NCBI RefSeq assembly: GCF_021401245.1
Contig: NZ_JACBFY010000014.1
Coordinates: 1 to 64,000, forward strand
Length of the DNA stretch: 64,000 nt
Reading direction: 5' to 3'
Source of the DNA: Pseudacidovorax sp. NFM-22
GTDB lineage: Bacteria > Pseudomonadota > Gammaproteobacteria > Burkholderiales > Burkholderiaceae_C
In this document: piece by piece, positions 1 to 8,474 of the stretch
Layout: each line of letters begins with the position of its first letter
Numbering within the stretch: position 1 is the first letter of the stretch
Translations under genes and position numbers: made by a program
Notes under the pieces: generated by a model
Databases searched by the model: none
What the model saw: the letters and a program-made list of their open reading frames with translations, nothing else
What the model was told of the DNA's origin: nothing

Positions 1-161
1 TGACGCCCGAGGCCCAGGCGCAGGATGCGGCCTTCATGCAGGCCAAGGTCGCCACGGCGCGCTTCTATGCCGAACACATCCTGGTGAAGGCTGGCGCCAC
101 GCGCGACGCCATCGTCGGCGGTGCGGCCAGCGTCACGGCCCTGCCGCTCGAGGCCTTCTGA
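1..161 (+). CDS. Acyl-CoA dehydrogenase, C-terminal fragment (5' end outside window)
   Basis: The last 52 codons of a gene that enters from the left; the frame has codons starting at position 3 and stops with TGA at 159-161. The peptide has the shape of the extra C-terminal domain of long acyl-CoA dehydrogenases (PF12806-like): a helix with AKVATARFYAEHIL, a Gly/Ala turn, then a tail ending LPLEAF. This domain follows the catalytic dehydrogenase fold, which is not in view, so substrate cannot be judged. The next gene starts about 100 bases downstream on the same strand and could be co-transcribed. Confidence 0.75.
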   Translation, partial: TPEAQAQDAAFMQAKVATARFYAEHILVKAGATRDAIVGGAASVTALPLEAF

Positions 162-265
162 AGCCGCTGCCGGCCATGCCCGCCTGTCGCCCATCGGACG
201 GCGGGCGCGGCGCCCGGCCCCTATAACTTCGCCCGAACCATCGATCCACACGAGGAGACTTTCCC

Positions 266-1228
266 ATGTCCAGACTGCCCGGCGCGCTCGCCCACCTGCC
301 GCTGCCCATCATCGGCTCGCCCCTGTTCATCATCAGCAACCCCAAGCTGGTGATCGCCCAATGCAAGGCCGGCGTGGTCGGCTCGATGCCCGCCCTCAAC
401 GCGCGTCCCGCAGCACAGCTGGACGAGTGGCTGGCCGAGATCACCGAGGAGCTGGCGGCCTACAACAAGGCCAACCCCGACAAGCCGGCCGCACCCTTTG
501 CCATCAACCAGATCGTGCACAAGAGCAATGACCGGCTCGAACACGACATGGAGCTGGTGGTGAAGTACAAGGTGCCAATCATCATCACCTCGCTGGGTGC
601 GCGCACCGACGTCAACGACGCGGTGCACAGCTACGGCGGCGTGACGCTGCACGACGTGATCAACAACACCTTCGCCAAGAAGGCCATCGAGAAGGGTGCC
701 GACGGCCTGATCGCCGTCGCGGCCGGAGCGGGCGGCCATGCGGGCGTGAAGAGCCCCTTTGCGCTGATCCAGGAAATCCGCGAGTGGTTCGACGGCCCGG
801 TCGCGCTGTCGGGTTCCATCGCCACCGGCGGTGCCGTGCTGGCCGCGCAGGCCATGGGCGCCGACTTCGCCTACATCGGCAGCGCCTTCATCGCCACCGA
901 CGAAGCCCGCGCGAGCGATCCCTACAAGCAGGCCATCGTCGACAGCAACTCGGACGACATCGTCTACTCCAGCCTGTTCACCGGTGTGCATGGCAACTAC
1001 CTGGCGCCCAGCATCGTGGCGGCGGGCATGGATCCGGCCAACCTGCCCGAGGGCGACGTCAAGACGATGAACTTCGCATCGGGCGAGGGCAGCAAGGCCA
1101 AGGCCTGGAAGGACATCTGGGGTTCCGGTCAGGGCATCGGCGCCATCAAGAAGGTGCAGCCCACGGCCGACTTCGTCGCGACGCTGCGGCGCGAGTACGA
1201 AGAAGCCCGCCGTCGCCTGGCACTTTGA
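266..1228 (+). CDS. Nitronate monooxygenase (2-nitropropane dioxygenase family)
   Basis: 320 aa TIM-barrel flavoprotein, typical for class I nitronate monooxygenases, which oxidise alkyl nitronates such as propionate-3-nitronate using FMN and O2 in the cytoplasm. Family marks seen: the N-terminal LPIIGSPLFIISNP strand, a central AAGAGGHAG FMN-binding loop (about residues 151-159), and a C-terminal phosphate-binding stretch SGSIATGG followed by GADFAYIGSAF. The ATG at 266 follows a GAGGAGA ribosome site. Its stop overlaps the TTG start of the acyltransferase gene, so the two are probably translated together. Substrate is not determinable, since the family also covers trans-enoyl reductase-like members. 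Confidence 0.9.
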   Translation: MSRLPGALAHLPLPIIGSPLFIISNPKLVIAQCKAGVVGSMPALNARPAAQLDEWLAEITEELAAYNKANPDKPAAPFAINQIVHKSNDRLEHDMELVVKYKVPIIITSLGARTDVNDAVHSYGGVTLHDVINNTFAKKAIEKGADGLIAVAAGAGGHAGVKSPFALIQEIREWFDGPVALSGSIATGGAVLAAQAMGADFAYIGSAFIATDEARASDPYKQAIVDSNSDDIVYSSLFTGVHGNYLAPSIVAAGMDPANLPEGDVKTMNFASGEGSKAKAWKDIWGSGQGIGAIKKVQPTADFVATLRREYEEARRRLAL

Positions 1229-2361
1229 ACCCTGCCGCCGGCGGCCGCGCGCCGCCGCCTCGCTGGCCCCTGATCGACGCACTCAAGGCGCTGGCCTGCC
1301 TGCTGATCGTGGCCCATCACTTCAGCCGCTACGGGCCCTTGCCCGTGGCGGCTTGGCCGTTGGCGCCGACGCTGTTCGAGGTCCTGGGGCGCGAGGGCCG
1401 GCTGGCGGTCCAGGTCTTCCTGGTGCTGGGGGGCTTCCTGACGGCGGCCAGCCTGGCTCCCGAGGGTGAGTTGCGTGCAGGGCATCCGGGCCTGCGACTT
1501 GTCCAGCGCTACGTGCGGCTGGCTTCGCCCTATCTGGCGGCCTTGGTGGCCTGCGTGCTCGTGGAAGCCCTCGTGCGTCCGGCGCTGCCGGGCGACGACG
1601 TGCCGGGCCAGCCGTCGTTCGTCCAGATGGTGGCCCATGCGCTGCTGCTGCAGGACCTGCTGAACCAGCCCGCGCTGTCCACCGGCGTGTGGTACGTGGC
1701 GGTCGACTTCCAGCTGTACGGCATGGCGCTCCTGCTGTTCTGGGTGGCGGCACTGTGGCGGCGGCAGGGCCGGCTCGATGCCTCGGTGGCCCGGGCGCTG
1801 GCGGTGCTCATGGTGACGGGGCTGACGTCCGCCTCGTTGGTGGTCTTCAACCGGCACAGCGCGCTGGACGAGACGGGCATCTATTTCTTCGGCAGCTATG
1901 GCCTGGGCATGCTGGCCTTCTGGGCAGGGCGGCTGCGGGGGCCCCGAGCGCGCATCGCCGCTGGGTTGGCGCTGGCTCTGCTGGGCGGCGTCGCCCTGTG
2001 GATCGACTGGCGCAGCCGCATCGCGCTGGCGTTGGTCGCCACCTTGCTGCTCATGCTGGCGCAGCCGAGTGGCTGGCTGGCACTGCCGGTGTGGGCGCCG
2101 CTGGGGCGGCTGGGGACCTGGGCGTACGCGCTGTTCCTCATCCACTTTCCCGTGTTGCTGCTCGTCAGCGCCTCGGCGCAGACGGGCCTGGCGCCCCTGA
2201 CGCCGTGGCAGGCCCTCGCCGCCCTGGTTGCGGCCTTCGTGCTCTCGGTGGGCGCGGCCAGCATGCTGCACGAGCGGGTGGAGTTGCGTGCCATGTCGTG
2301 GCGCGCGCCGGCCGCCTGGGGGACCGGCCTGCTGCTCAGCGGCCTGGCCGTCGGCCTTTGA
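1225..2361 (+). CDS. Acyltransferase-3 family integral membrane protein
   Basis: 378 aa, about ten hydrophobic segments. The N-terminus carries the acyltransferase-3 signature: LIDALKALACLLIVAHHF, with the double histidine considered catalytic in OafA/NodX-like enzymes, then an FLVLGGFL segment. Such proteins move acyl groups (often acetyl or succinyl) to sugars or lipids at the inner membrane; the acceptor cannot be inferred. No ATG is available upstream of the signature, and the TTG at 1225, which overlaps the preceding TGA (TTGA), is the only sensible start. The stop lies three bases from the convergent IclR gene. The pairing with a nitronate monooxygenase is not a known pathway and may only reflect compact packing. 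Confidence 0.8.
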   Translation: MNPAAGGRAPPPRWPLIDALKALACLLIVAHHFSRYGPLPVAAWPLAPTLFEVLGREGRLAVQVFLVLGGFLTAASLAPEGELRAGHPGLRLVQRYVRLASPYLAALVACVLVEALVRPALPGDDVPGQPSFVQMVAHALLLQDLLNQPALSTGVWYVAVDFQLYGMALLLFWVAALWRRQGRLDASVARALAVLMVTGLTSASLVVFNRHSALDETGIYFFGSYGLGMLAFWAGRLRGPRARIAAGLALALLGGVALWIDWRSRIALALVATLLLMLAQPSGWLALPVWAPLGRLGTWAYALFLIHFPVLLLVSASAQTGLAPLTPWQALAALVAAFVLSVGAASMLHERVELRAMSWRAPAAWGTGLLLSGLAVGL

Positions 2362-2364
2362 GGC

Positions 2365-3240
2365 TCAGATCAGGTTGCGCATCGCCTGCGCAGCCTCGCG
2401 CAGCACGGGGAGCACGCGGGCCACGGCGGTCTCGGTGCTCTCCTGGCCCATGGGCATCGTGATGTTCAGGGCGCCATGCACGTCGCCGCGCCGGTCCCGC
2501 AGCGGCACGGCGATGCCGCGCGAATTCAGGTCCAGCTGCTGTTCGGACAGAGCCCAGTCCTGGGCCTTGACGCGGGCCATCTCGCGCCGCAGGTCGGCGG
2601 GGTCGGCCAGCGTGAAGGAGGTGAACACCTGCAGCTTGCGTGCAGCCCACCAGGCCGCCGAAGCGGCCTCGGGGAGAAGGGCCAGCATGAGCAGCCCGGC
2701 CGCCGTCACCTGCGCGGGCACCCGTGCGCCCAGCACGTAACCGGTGCTCATCTGCCGCTGCGGACCGTTGCGGGCGATGTAGACCACGTCGTCACCGTCC
2801 AGCACGCTGAGGTAGGCCGTCTCGTGCGTGCCGACGGCCACGCGCTGCAGGAAGGGCTGTGCAATGCGCGGCAGCCGCGCCGAATCGAGGTACGACTGGC
2901 CGAGCCGCAACACGCGCGGCGTGAGCCAGAACAGCTTGCCGTCGCTGGCCACATAGCCCATGTGCTGCAGCGTCAGCAGGTAGCGCCGCGCGGCCGTGCG
3001 CGTGAGGCCGGTGCGCTGGCCGGCCTCGCTGGCGGTCATGCGGGGATGGGCGTCGTCGAAGGCCTCGATGATGCCGACGCCGCGCTCCAGGCCGGCGATC
3101 CAGTCGCGCCGGTCCAGGCCGGCGGGCGCCTGGCCGTCCTGTGCATCCCCTGCGGGGGAGGACGGAGAATCGGGGCTTTCGTCCTCGTGCGATGGCTCGG
3201 AGACGGGGGTGGAGGCAGGGCGGCGGGAGACCACGTACAA
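2365..3240 (-). CDS. IclR-family transcriptional regulator
   Basis: 291 aa. After a polar 50-residue N-terminal tail come the winged helix-turn-helix (about 55-115; GLTRTAARRYLLTLQHMGY is the recognition region) and a C-terminal ligand-binding domain (about 125-290). Sequence resembles the PcaR/PobR/CatR branch that controls aromatic-acid catabolism. It is divergent from the tandem shikimate-dehydrogenase-like genes, and the shared intergenic region carries two GTTCG-type sites (3252-3287), so those genes are the likely targets. The effector is unknown; a hydroaromatic acid such as shikimate or quinate would suit the neighbours, but this is inference. The start could lie further inside, because the first 40 residues are not conserved in the family. 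Confidence 0.9.
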   Translation of the reverse strand: MYVVSRRPASTPVSEPSHEDESPDSPSSPAGDAQDGQAPAGLDRRDWIAGLERGVGIIEAFDDAHPRMTASEAGQRTGLTRTAARRYLLTLQHMGYVASDGKLFWLTPRVLRLGQSYLDSARLPRIAQPFLQRVAVGTHETAYLSVLDGDDVVYIARNGPQRQMSTGYVLGARVPAQVTAAGLLMLALLPEAASAAWWAARKLQVFTSFTLADPADLRREMARVKAQDWALSEQQLDLNSRGIAVPLRDRRGDVHGALNITMPMGQESTETAVARVLPVLREAAQAMRNLI

Positions 3241-3251
3241 ACCCTTAAGAC

Positions 3252-3287
3252 GTTCGTTGATCGTTCAGTGCTGGGCGATTATCGAAC
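3252..3287. promoter_or_regulatory. Candidate IclR operator region (two GTTCG-type sites)
   Basis: GTTCGTTGATCGTTC at 3252-3266 and GCGATTATCGAAC at 3275-3287; the complement of the second reads GTTCGATAATCGC. Both share GTTCG-N3/4-ATCG, close to the boxes described for PcaR/PcaU/PobR-type IclR regulators. They sit in the middle of the divergent intergenic region between the IclR gene and the first AroE-like gene, the position expected for dual control. Binding is inferred. Confidence 0.55.
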
Positions 3288-3405
3288 GCCGCGATCCGCT
3301 CCCGACTGACGGCCCCGCACCCTGCTGTCTACAGTCCGGGCCGTTGTTCTTGCGGCCCCGATCCCGATCCGACTGGCGCATCCGACTCCTGGAGTGAACG
3401 ACCCG

Positions 3406-4317
3406 ATGGCTTCCATCACCGGCAAGACCGACCTCTACCTCATCCCTGGCGATCCCGTCACCAATGTGCGCCTGCCGCGCATGTTCAACGCCGTCTTCGA
3501 GCGCTGCGGCATCGACGCCGTGATGGTGCCGGTGCAGGTGCGCGCCCGTGATTTCGCCGTGTGGCTCAAGGCCAGCTTCCTGGGCCACAACGTCCGGGGC
3601 ATGCTGATCGCACCGCCGCACAAGCCGCTGGCGGTGGACCTGCTCGACGGCTGCGGCCTGTTCGCGCGGGTGGCGGGCTCGGTCAACATCGTGCGCCGCA
3701 CCAAGAGCGGCGAGCTCGAAGGCGACCTGTTCGATGGCGAAGGCATCGTGGGTGCGCTGGACTGGTTCGGCATTCCTTTCCGCGGGCAGCGGGTGCTGAT
3801 CCTGGGCGCGGGCGTGAGCGCCGCCGCCATCGGCGTGTCGCTGGCCGAAGGCGGCGGCGACGACGGCGCGCGCCACATCGCCTTCTATGACCCGGCCGCG
3901 GGCAAGGCCGCGGGCACCGCAGCCCGCATCGATGCCGCCTTCGACGCCGAGGTGGTCGCGGCGTCCTCGGCCGACCCTTCGGGCTACGACCTCGTCATCA
4001 ACGCCACCCAGGTAGGCCTGCAAGGCGAAGAAGTCTTGCCCTGCGACGTGGCACGCCTGGCGCCCCACGCGGCCGTGTTCGACATCCTGCTGCGCGGCCA
4101 GCCCACACCGCTGGTGCGTGCCGCGCGGGCGCGTGGCCTGCAGGCCCAGCCCGGCTTCGAGATGCTGATCCAGCAGATGGCCCACTACTTCGACTATTTC
4201 GACCTGCCGCAGGCCGCGGCCCTCGTGCGCGAGGACGCCGGCTTCCTGCGGCAGATCATCTACCCGGCCGAACTCCAGGCCGAGATCGCCCAGGCGCCAC
4301 GGGGCCGCCAGGGCTGA
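3406..4317 (+). CDS. Shikimate dehydrogenase-like oxidoreductase, copy 1
   Basis: 303 aa, with the AroE/YdiB two-domain plan: N-terminal substrate domain (1-115), Rossmann domain with LILGAGVSAA (about 131-140) and a C-terminal return helix. The catalytic pair is present: Lys73 in PPHKP and Asp110 in LFDGEG, plus Asn94 and the late Gln in EMLIQQ. The usual serine pair that grips the shikimate carboxylate is absent, its place taken by DPVTNVRLP. It may act on a related hydroaromatic substrate rather than in aromatic amino-acid synthesis. The ATG at 3406 is preferred over a GTG at 3394 because GGAG (3391-3394) then lies 11 bases upstream. It is the first gene of a two-gene operon divergent from the IclR gene. 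Confidence 0.85.
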   Translation: MASITGKTDLYLIPGDPVTNVRLPRMFNAVFERCGIDAVMVPVQVRARDFAVWLKASFLGHNVRGMLIAPPHKPLAVDLLDGCGLFARVAGSVNIVRRTKSGELEGDLFDGEGIVGALDWFGIPFRGQRVLILGAGVSAAAIGVSLAEGGGDDGARHIAFYDPAAGKAAGTAARIDAAFDAEVVAASSADPSGYDLVINATQVGLQGEEVLPCDVARLAPHAAVFDILLRGQPTPLVRAARARGLQAQPGFEMLIQQMAHYFDYFDLPQAAALVREDAGFLRQIIYPAELQAEIAQAPRGRQG

Positions 4318-4355
4318 TCGCTTTTCGCGTTCTTCCGCCCCCCATCACTGCTTCC

Positions 4356-5189
4356 ATGATCTCCGGCAAGACCACCCTCATCGCCCACATCGGCTATCCC
4401 ACCGAGAGCTTCAAGGCTCCGATGATCTACAACCCCTGGTTCGACAAGAAGGGCATCGACGCGGTGGTGGTGCCGATGGGCGTGAAGCCCGAGGACTACG
4501 TGGCCTTCCTGCCGCTGCTGTTCAGGATGAGCAACATCCGCGGTGCGCTGGTGACCATGCCGCACAAGGTCACGACCATGTCGCTGGTGCACGAGACCAC
4601 GCCCACGGCCCGCATCGCCGGTGCCTGCAACGCCGTGCTGCTGCGCGAGGACGGCACCCTGCTCGGCGACCAGTTCGATGGCGCCGGCTTCGTGCGCGGC
4701 GTGGAGCGCAAGGGGCGCAGCTTCCGTGGCGCGCGCGTGCTCGTCTCCGGCGCGGGTGGCGTGGGCTGCGCCATCGCGGCATCCATCGCGGCGGCGGGCG
4801 CGGCGCACCTGTCGCTCTTCGACCTGAACACCGCCTCGGTCGAAGGCCTGGCCCAGCGCCTGCGCGCGCACTATCCGAAGTTGACGGTGAGCACCGGCTC
4901 CAAGGATCCGGCGGGCTACGACGTGATCGTCAATGCCACGCCGCTGGGCATGAAGGAAAGCGACCCGCTGCCCTTCGACGTGGAGCGTATTGCGCCGACC
5001 ACCTTCGTGGGCGAGGTGGTGATGAAGACCGAGTACACGCCGCTCCTGAAGGCCGCCATGGCGCGCGGCTGCCAGGTGCAGGTGGGCACGGACATGCTGT
5101 TCGAGATGATCCCGGCATATCTGGAGTTCTTCGGCTTCGGCACCGCGACCGCGGACGAATTGCGCGAGAGTGCGACGCTGAAGTACTGA
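4356..5189 (+). CDS. Shikimate dehydrogenase-like oxidoreductase, copy 2
   Basis: 277 aa, a diverged paralogue of the gene 38 bases upstream. The substrate domain has GYPTESFKAP in place of the classical serine loop, so one serine (Ser18) may remain. Lys71 (MPHK), Asn92 and Asp108 (QFDGAGF) are kept. The nucleotide-binding loop reads SGAGGVGCA. In the C-terminal helix, DMLFEM replaces the family's usual glutamine-containing segment. Family members reduce 3-dehydroshikimate or oxidise quinate/shikimate with NAD(P). Having two different copies under one IclR regulator points to catabolism or two different substrates. A strong intrinsic terminator follows at 5260-5293. Confidence 0.87.
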   Translation: MISGKTTLIAHIGYPTESFKAPMIYNPWFDKKGIDAVVVPMGVKPEDYVAFLPLLFRMSNIRGALVTMPHKVTTMSLVHETTPTARIAGACNAVLLREDGTLLGDQFDGAGFVRGVERKGRSFRGARVLVSGAGGVGCAIAASIAAAGAAHLSLFDLNTASVEGLAQRLRAHYPKLTVSTGSKDPAGYDVIVNATPLGMKESDPLPFDVERIAPTTFVGEVVMKTEYTPLLKAAMARGCQVQVGTDMLFEMIPAYLEFFGFGTATADELRESATLKY

Positions 5190-5629
5190 GCGCTCGAGCG
5201 TCGCTCGGCCTCCGCCAGGGATGGCGTAGGCACCGGGGCCGCCAAGGGCCCGCATCGATGCCGCTGGCCTGTGAAGGTCGGCGGCTTTTTTTTCGCCGGG
5301 CGCAGGGGATGTGTCCGGTCTCCACGCGCGCATTCCTGCCCTCTGACGCTGCGGCAACCTTCCTTCACATTGCCTGAGGCGCTTCGCCACATCGGCGCGT
5401 AAAGCCTGGTGGACTACTTCACGAAGTCTCTTCATTACTGGGACCGTAGCGCCGAATCCTTGTGCATCTCGGCTTAAATCGAAGCGAGCGCCCGAAAGCG
5501 AGGTGCATGGTTTCGATGGCAGGGAGGATCTCGTGAATACGTCCATGATGGCGGCGCCGCGCATGTTCCGGCGCGAGGTGGCAGCGTGCGCCACGCACAA
5601 CCCTACAGCGCTCCGCTGAGCATTGCGCG
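5190..5629 (+). other. Intergenic leader region before the T6SS locus
   Basis: 440 bases without a recognised gene. The first hundred hold the terminator at 5260-5293. The rest should contain the T6SS promoter, but no convincing sigma-70 or sigma-54 promoter could be picked by eye. A 28-codon open frame (GTG 5533 to TGA 5619) has a good ribosome site (AGGGAGG, 5521-5527) and ends ten bases before tssH, whose own ribosome site is poor; it may be a coupling leader or chance. Confidence 0.4.
5260..5293 (+). terminator. Rho-independent terminator
   Basis: Stem GCCGC-t-GGCC / GGTC-g-GCGGC (5260-5269 with 5276-5285) around a TGTGAA loop, followed directly by eight T residues (5286-5293). It ends the IclR-controlled AroE-like operon and insulates the T6SS locus. 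Confidence 0.85.
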
Positions 5630-8344
5630 ATGGCCGTCTCCCGCAAGGCGCTCTTTGGCAGGCTGAACACGACGCTGTTCCGCGCCATCGAATCCGGCGC
5701 AGCCTTTGCCAGGCTGCGCGGCAACCCCTACGTCGAACTCACGCACTGGCTGCATCAGCTCTGGCAGGCTGGTGACAGCGACCTGCACCGCATCGTCCGC
5801 CACTTCGATCTCCGGCCCGAAGACATCGAGGCGGGCCTGGCGGCGTCGCTGGCCGAGTTGCCCGCTGGTGCCAGCTCGCTCTCCGACATCTCCCGCCATG
5901 TCAGCGATGCGGTGGAGTGGGCCTGGGTGATCTCCAGCATCGAGTACGGCGGCCAGTGCGTGCGAGGTGCCTGGCTGCTGCTGGCGCTCCTGCAATCGGC
6001 CGACCGGCGTGCGCCACTGCTGCGCATCGTCCCGGCCTTCGCCCGCATCGATGTCGACCGGCTGTCGCAGGCCTGGGCCCGGGTCGTCGAGGGCTCGCCC
6101 GAAGGGCGTGAAGGGCCGCACGACGGCGCGAGCGCAGTCGCTGGCAGTGCCGCCACAGCACCCGGTCTGGGTGCTGGCCCCCTCGCCAGAAACGATGCCT
6201 CGGGCCTGGAGCGCTACTGCACCGACCTCACGGCAAAGGCCAGGGCCGGGCAGGTCGATCCGGTGGTCGGACGTCAGCTGGAGGTTCGCGGGCTCATCGA
6301 CATCCTGCTGCGTCGCCGGCAGAACAATCCCTTGCTCACCGGCGAAGCGGGCGTGGGCAAGACCGCCGTCGTCGAAGGCCTCGCCTTGGCCATCGCTGTC
6401 GGCGAGGTGCCGCCTGCACTTCGCGAGCATCGGCTGCTGAGCGTCGATGTCGGGGCCATGCTTGCGGGCGCGGGTGTCCGGGGCGAGTTCGAGAGCCGGC
6501 TCAAAGGACTGCTCGAAGATGCCACCAGGGCCGTGCCGCCGGTCATCCTCTTTATCGATGAAGTCCACACGTTGGTCGGTGCGGGTGGGCAGGCGGGCAC
6601 GGGCGACGCCGCCAACCTGCTCAAGCCGGCACTGGCCAGAGGCGTATTGCGCAGCATCGGCGCGACCACCTGGGCGGAATACAAGCGGCACATCGAGAAG
6701 GATCCGGCACTCACGCGGCGCTTCCAGGTGCTGCAGATCGCCGAGCCCGAGGAGGCCGCCGCCATCGACATGGTCCGCGGCCTCGCGGATGCCTTTGCCC
6801 GCCACCACGGCGTGGTGATCCTGGACGAAGCCATCCGTGCGGCAGTCACCCTGTCGCGCCGCTATCTGCCGGCCCGCCAGTTGCCCGACAAGGCGATCAG
6901 CCTGCTGGACACGGCCTGCGCACGGGTGGGTCTGTCCATGCACGCACCGCCTGCCGGCGTGGAGCGGCTGCGCCACCGGGTGGCGTCGCTCGAGGTCGAG
7001 GAGGACCTGCTGCAGAAGCAGATCCGGCTCGGGCTCGGCGGCGGTTCCGTCGAGGCGTCCCTGCAGGCAGTCCGGGCCACGCTCTCGCAGGCCCGCGACG
7101 AACTGGCCGGGCAGCTCCAGGGCTGGGAAGCGCAGGTGGCGCTGGTGCAGCGCATCAGTGCCTTGCGGCAGGGCCTTCTGCGCGATGGCGTCGACGCAGC
7201 GGATGGCGCGGGATCACCGGTCACGGCCGAGCTCGCGGCGTTGGACGAACAAGTCCGCGAGCGGCCAGGTCTGGCGCTGGCCCAGGTCGACGAGTCCGTC
7301 GTGGCCCAGGTGCTCGCGGACTGGACGGGCATTCCCGTCGGGCGCATGGTCAGCGACGACGCGAAGGCGGTCTTCCAGCTCAAGGCGCTGCTTGCTGCAA
7401 GGGTCATCGGCCAGGACCCGGCGCTGCAGACCATCGCCGACCGGGTGCAGGCCGCCAAGGCACGGCTCACCGACCCCGACAAGCCGGTGGGCGTGTTCCT
7501 GCTCGTGGGACCCTCCGGCGTGGGCAAGACCGAGACGGCACTCGCGTTGGCGGACGCCATGTACGGTGGCGCACAGAACATGGTCACCATCAACATGAGC
7601 GAGTTCCAGGAGGCGCACACCGTGTCCTCGCTCAAGGGAGCGCCGCCCGGCTATGTGGGCTATGGCGAAGGCGGCGTACTCACCGAGGCGGTCCGCCGCC
7701 GTCCCTACAGCGTGGTGCTGCTCGATGAGATCGAGAAGGCCCACCCGGACGTGCACGAGCTCTTCTTCCAGGTGTTCGACAAGGGCTGGATGGAGGACGG
7801 CGAGGGTCGTCGCATCGACTTCAGGAACTGCATCATCCTGCTGACCAGCAATGTCGGCGCGGAGGCGCTGATGGACGCCGCCGACGTGGCGTCCGGCGCC
7901 GGGGACACGCCATTGAGCGCCGAGGTCGCGATGCCGGCCCTGAGACGTGTGTTTCCAGCCGCCTTCCTGGGGCGTGTGACCGTCGTCCCCTACCGGCCCC
8001 TGCAAGCGCGCGACCTGTCGACCATCGTCGACCTTCAACTGGGCCGGGTGGCCCGGCGTCTCCAGGAACAGCACGGCATCCGAATGCAGCCGAGCGCGAG
8101 GTTGGCCGCTTATCTGCGCGAGGTGGGCGGCAACTATGAAGCGGGTGTCCGCCGCCTGATCACCGTCATCGAGCAGGAACTGCTGCCCGAACTCGCTCGC
8201 TGCTGGCTCACTGCCCTGGAGCAGGGCCGGCCGCTGGTGGCGATCGACGCCGACATATCCACGTCCGAGCCGCGCGATCCTCGCGCCGCCACGCCGCAGA
8301 CCCGCATCTACTGCGCACCGAGCGCCCAGGAGGTGTTGGCGTGA
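5630..8344 (+). CDS. tssH: T6SS ATPase TssH (ClpV)
   Basis: 904 aa AAA+ unfoldase that recycles the contracted TssB-TssC sheath in the cytoplasm. Order: N-terminal Clp-N-like domain (1-150) that binds TssC, a variable linker, AAA-1 with Walker A GEAGVGKT (238-245) and Walker B FIDE (about 308-311), a coiled middle domain (about 410-540), and AAA-2 with GPSGVGKT (627-634) and LLDEIE (about 697-702). Both ATPase sites look intact. Length matches ClpV rather than ClpB of chaperone type, and the context (tssB and tssC directly downstream) settles it. The ATG at 5630 has only a weak ribosome site, so translation may depend on upstream coupling. Confidence 0.96.
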   Translation: MAVSRKALFGRLNTTLFRAIESGAAFARLRGNPYVELTHWLHQLWQAGDSDLHRIVRHFDLRPEDIEAGLAASLAELPAGASSLSDISRHVSDAVEWAWVISSIEYGGQCVRGAWLLLALLQSADRRAPLLRIVPAFARIDVDRLSQAWARVVEGSPEGREGPHDGASAVAGSAATAPGLGAGPLARNDASGLERYCTDLTAKARAGQVDPVVGRQLEVRGLIDILLRRRQNNPLLTGEAGVGKTAVVEGLALAIAVGEVPPALREHRLLSVDVGAMLAGAGVRGEFESRLKGLLEDATRAVPPVILFIDEVHTLVGAGGQAGTGDAANLLKPALARGVLRSIGATTWAEYKRHIEKDPALTRRFQVLQIAEPEEAAAIDMVRGLADAFARHHGVVILDEAIRAAVTLSRRYLPARQLPDKAISLLDTACARVGLSMHAPPAGVERLRHRVASLEVEEDLLQKQIRLGLGGGSVEASLQAVRATLSQARDELAGQLQGWEAQVALVQRISALRQGLLRDGVDAADGAGSPVTAELAALDEQVRERPGLALAQVDESVVAQVLADWTGIPVGRMVSDDAKAVFQLKALLAARVIGQDPALQTIADRVQAAKARLTDPDKPVGVFLLVGPSGVGKTETALALADAMYGGAQNMVTINMSEFQEAHTVSSLKGAPPGYVGYGEGGVLTEAVRRRPYSVVLLDEIEKAHPDVHELFFQVFDKGWMEDGEGRRIDFRNCIILLTSNVGAEALMDAADVASGAGDTPLSAEVAMPALRRVFPAAFLGRVTVVPYRPLQARDLSTIVDLQLGRVARRLQEQHGIRMQPSARLAAYLREVGGNYEAGVRRLITVIEQELLPELARCWLTALEQGRPLVAIDADISTSEPRDPRAATPQTRIYCAPSAQEVLA

Positions 8345-8474
8345 ACGTGCGTGTGGCCTGTCCCCCCTGGAGCCGCACTGCCGGCGCACCCAGGCCCGGA
8401 CCGCAAAGCCTCTCGTCGGAGCGCGTGCTCCGTTCCTGAGTCGTCAGCCTTCTTCATCAACCAGCAGGGAGCCT

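Noticed and set aside
8417..8432. CGGAGC-GCGT-GCTCCG hairpin between tssH and tssB as a terminator
   Set aside because: Short stem and no T tract; the genes are almost certainly one transcript.
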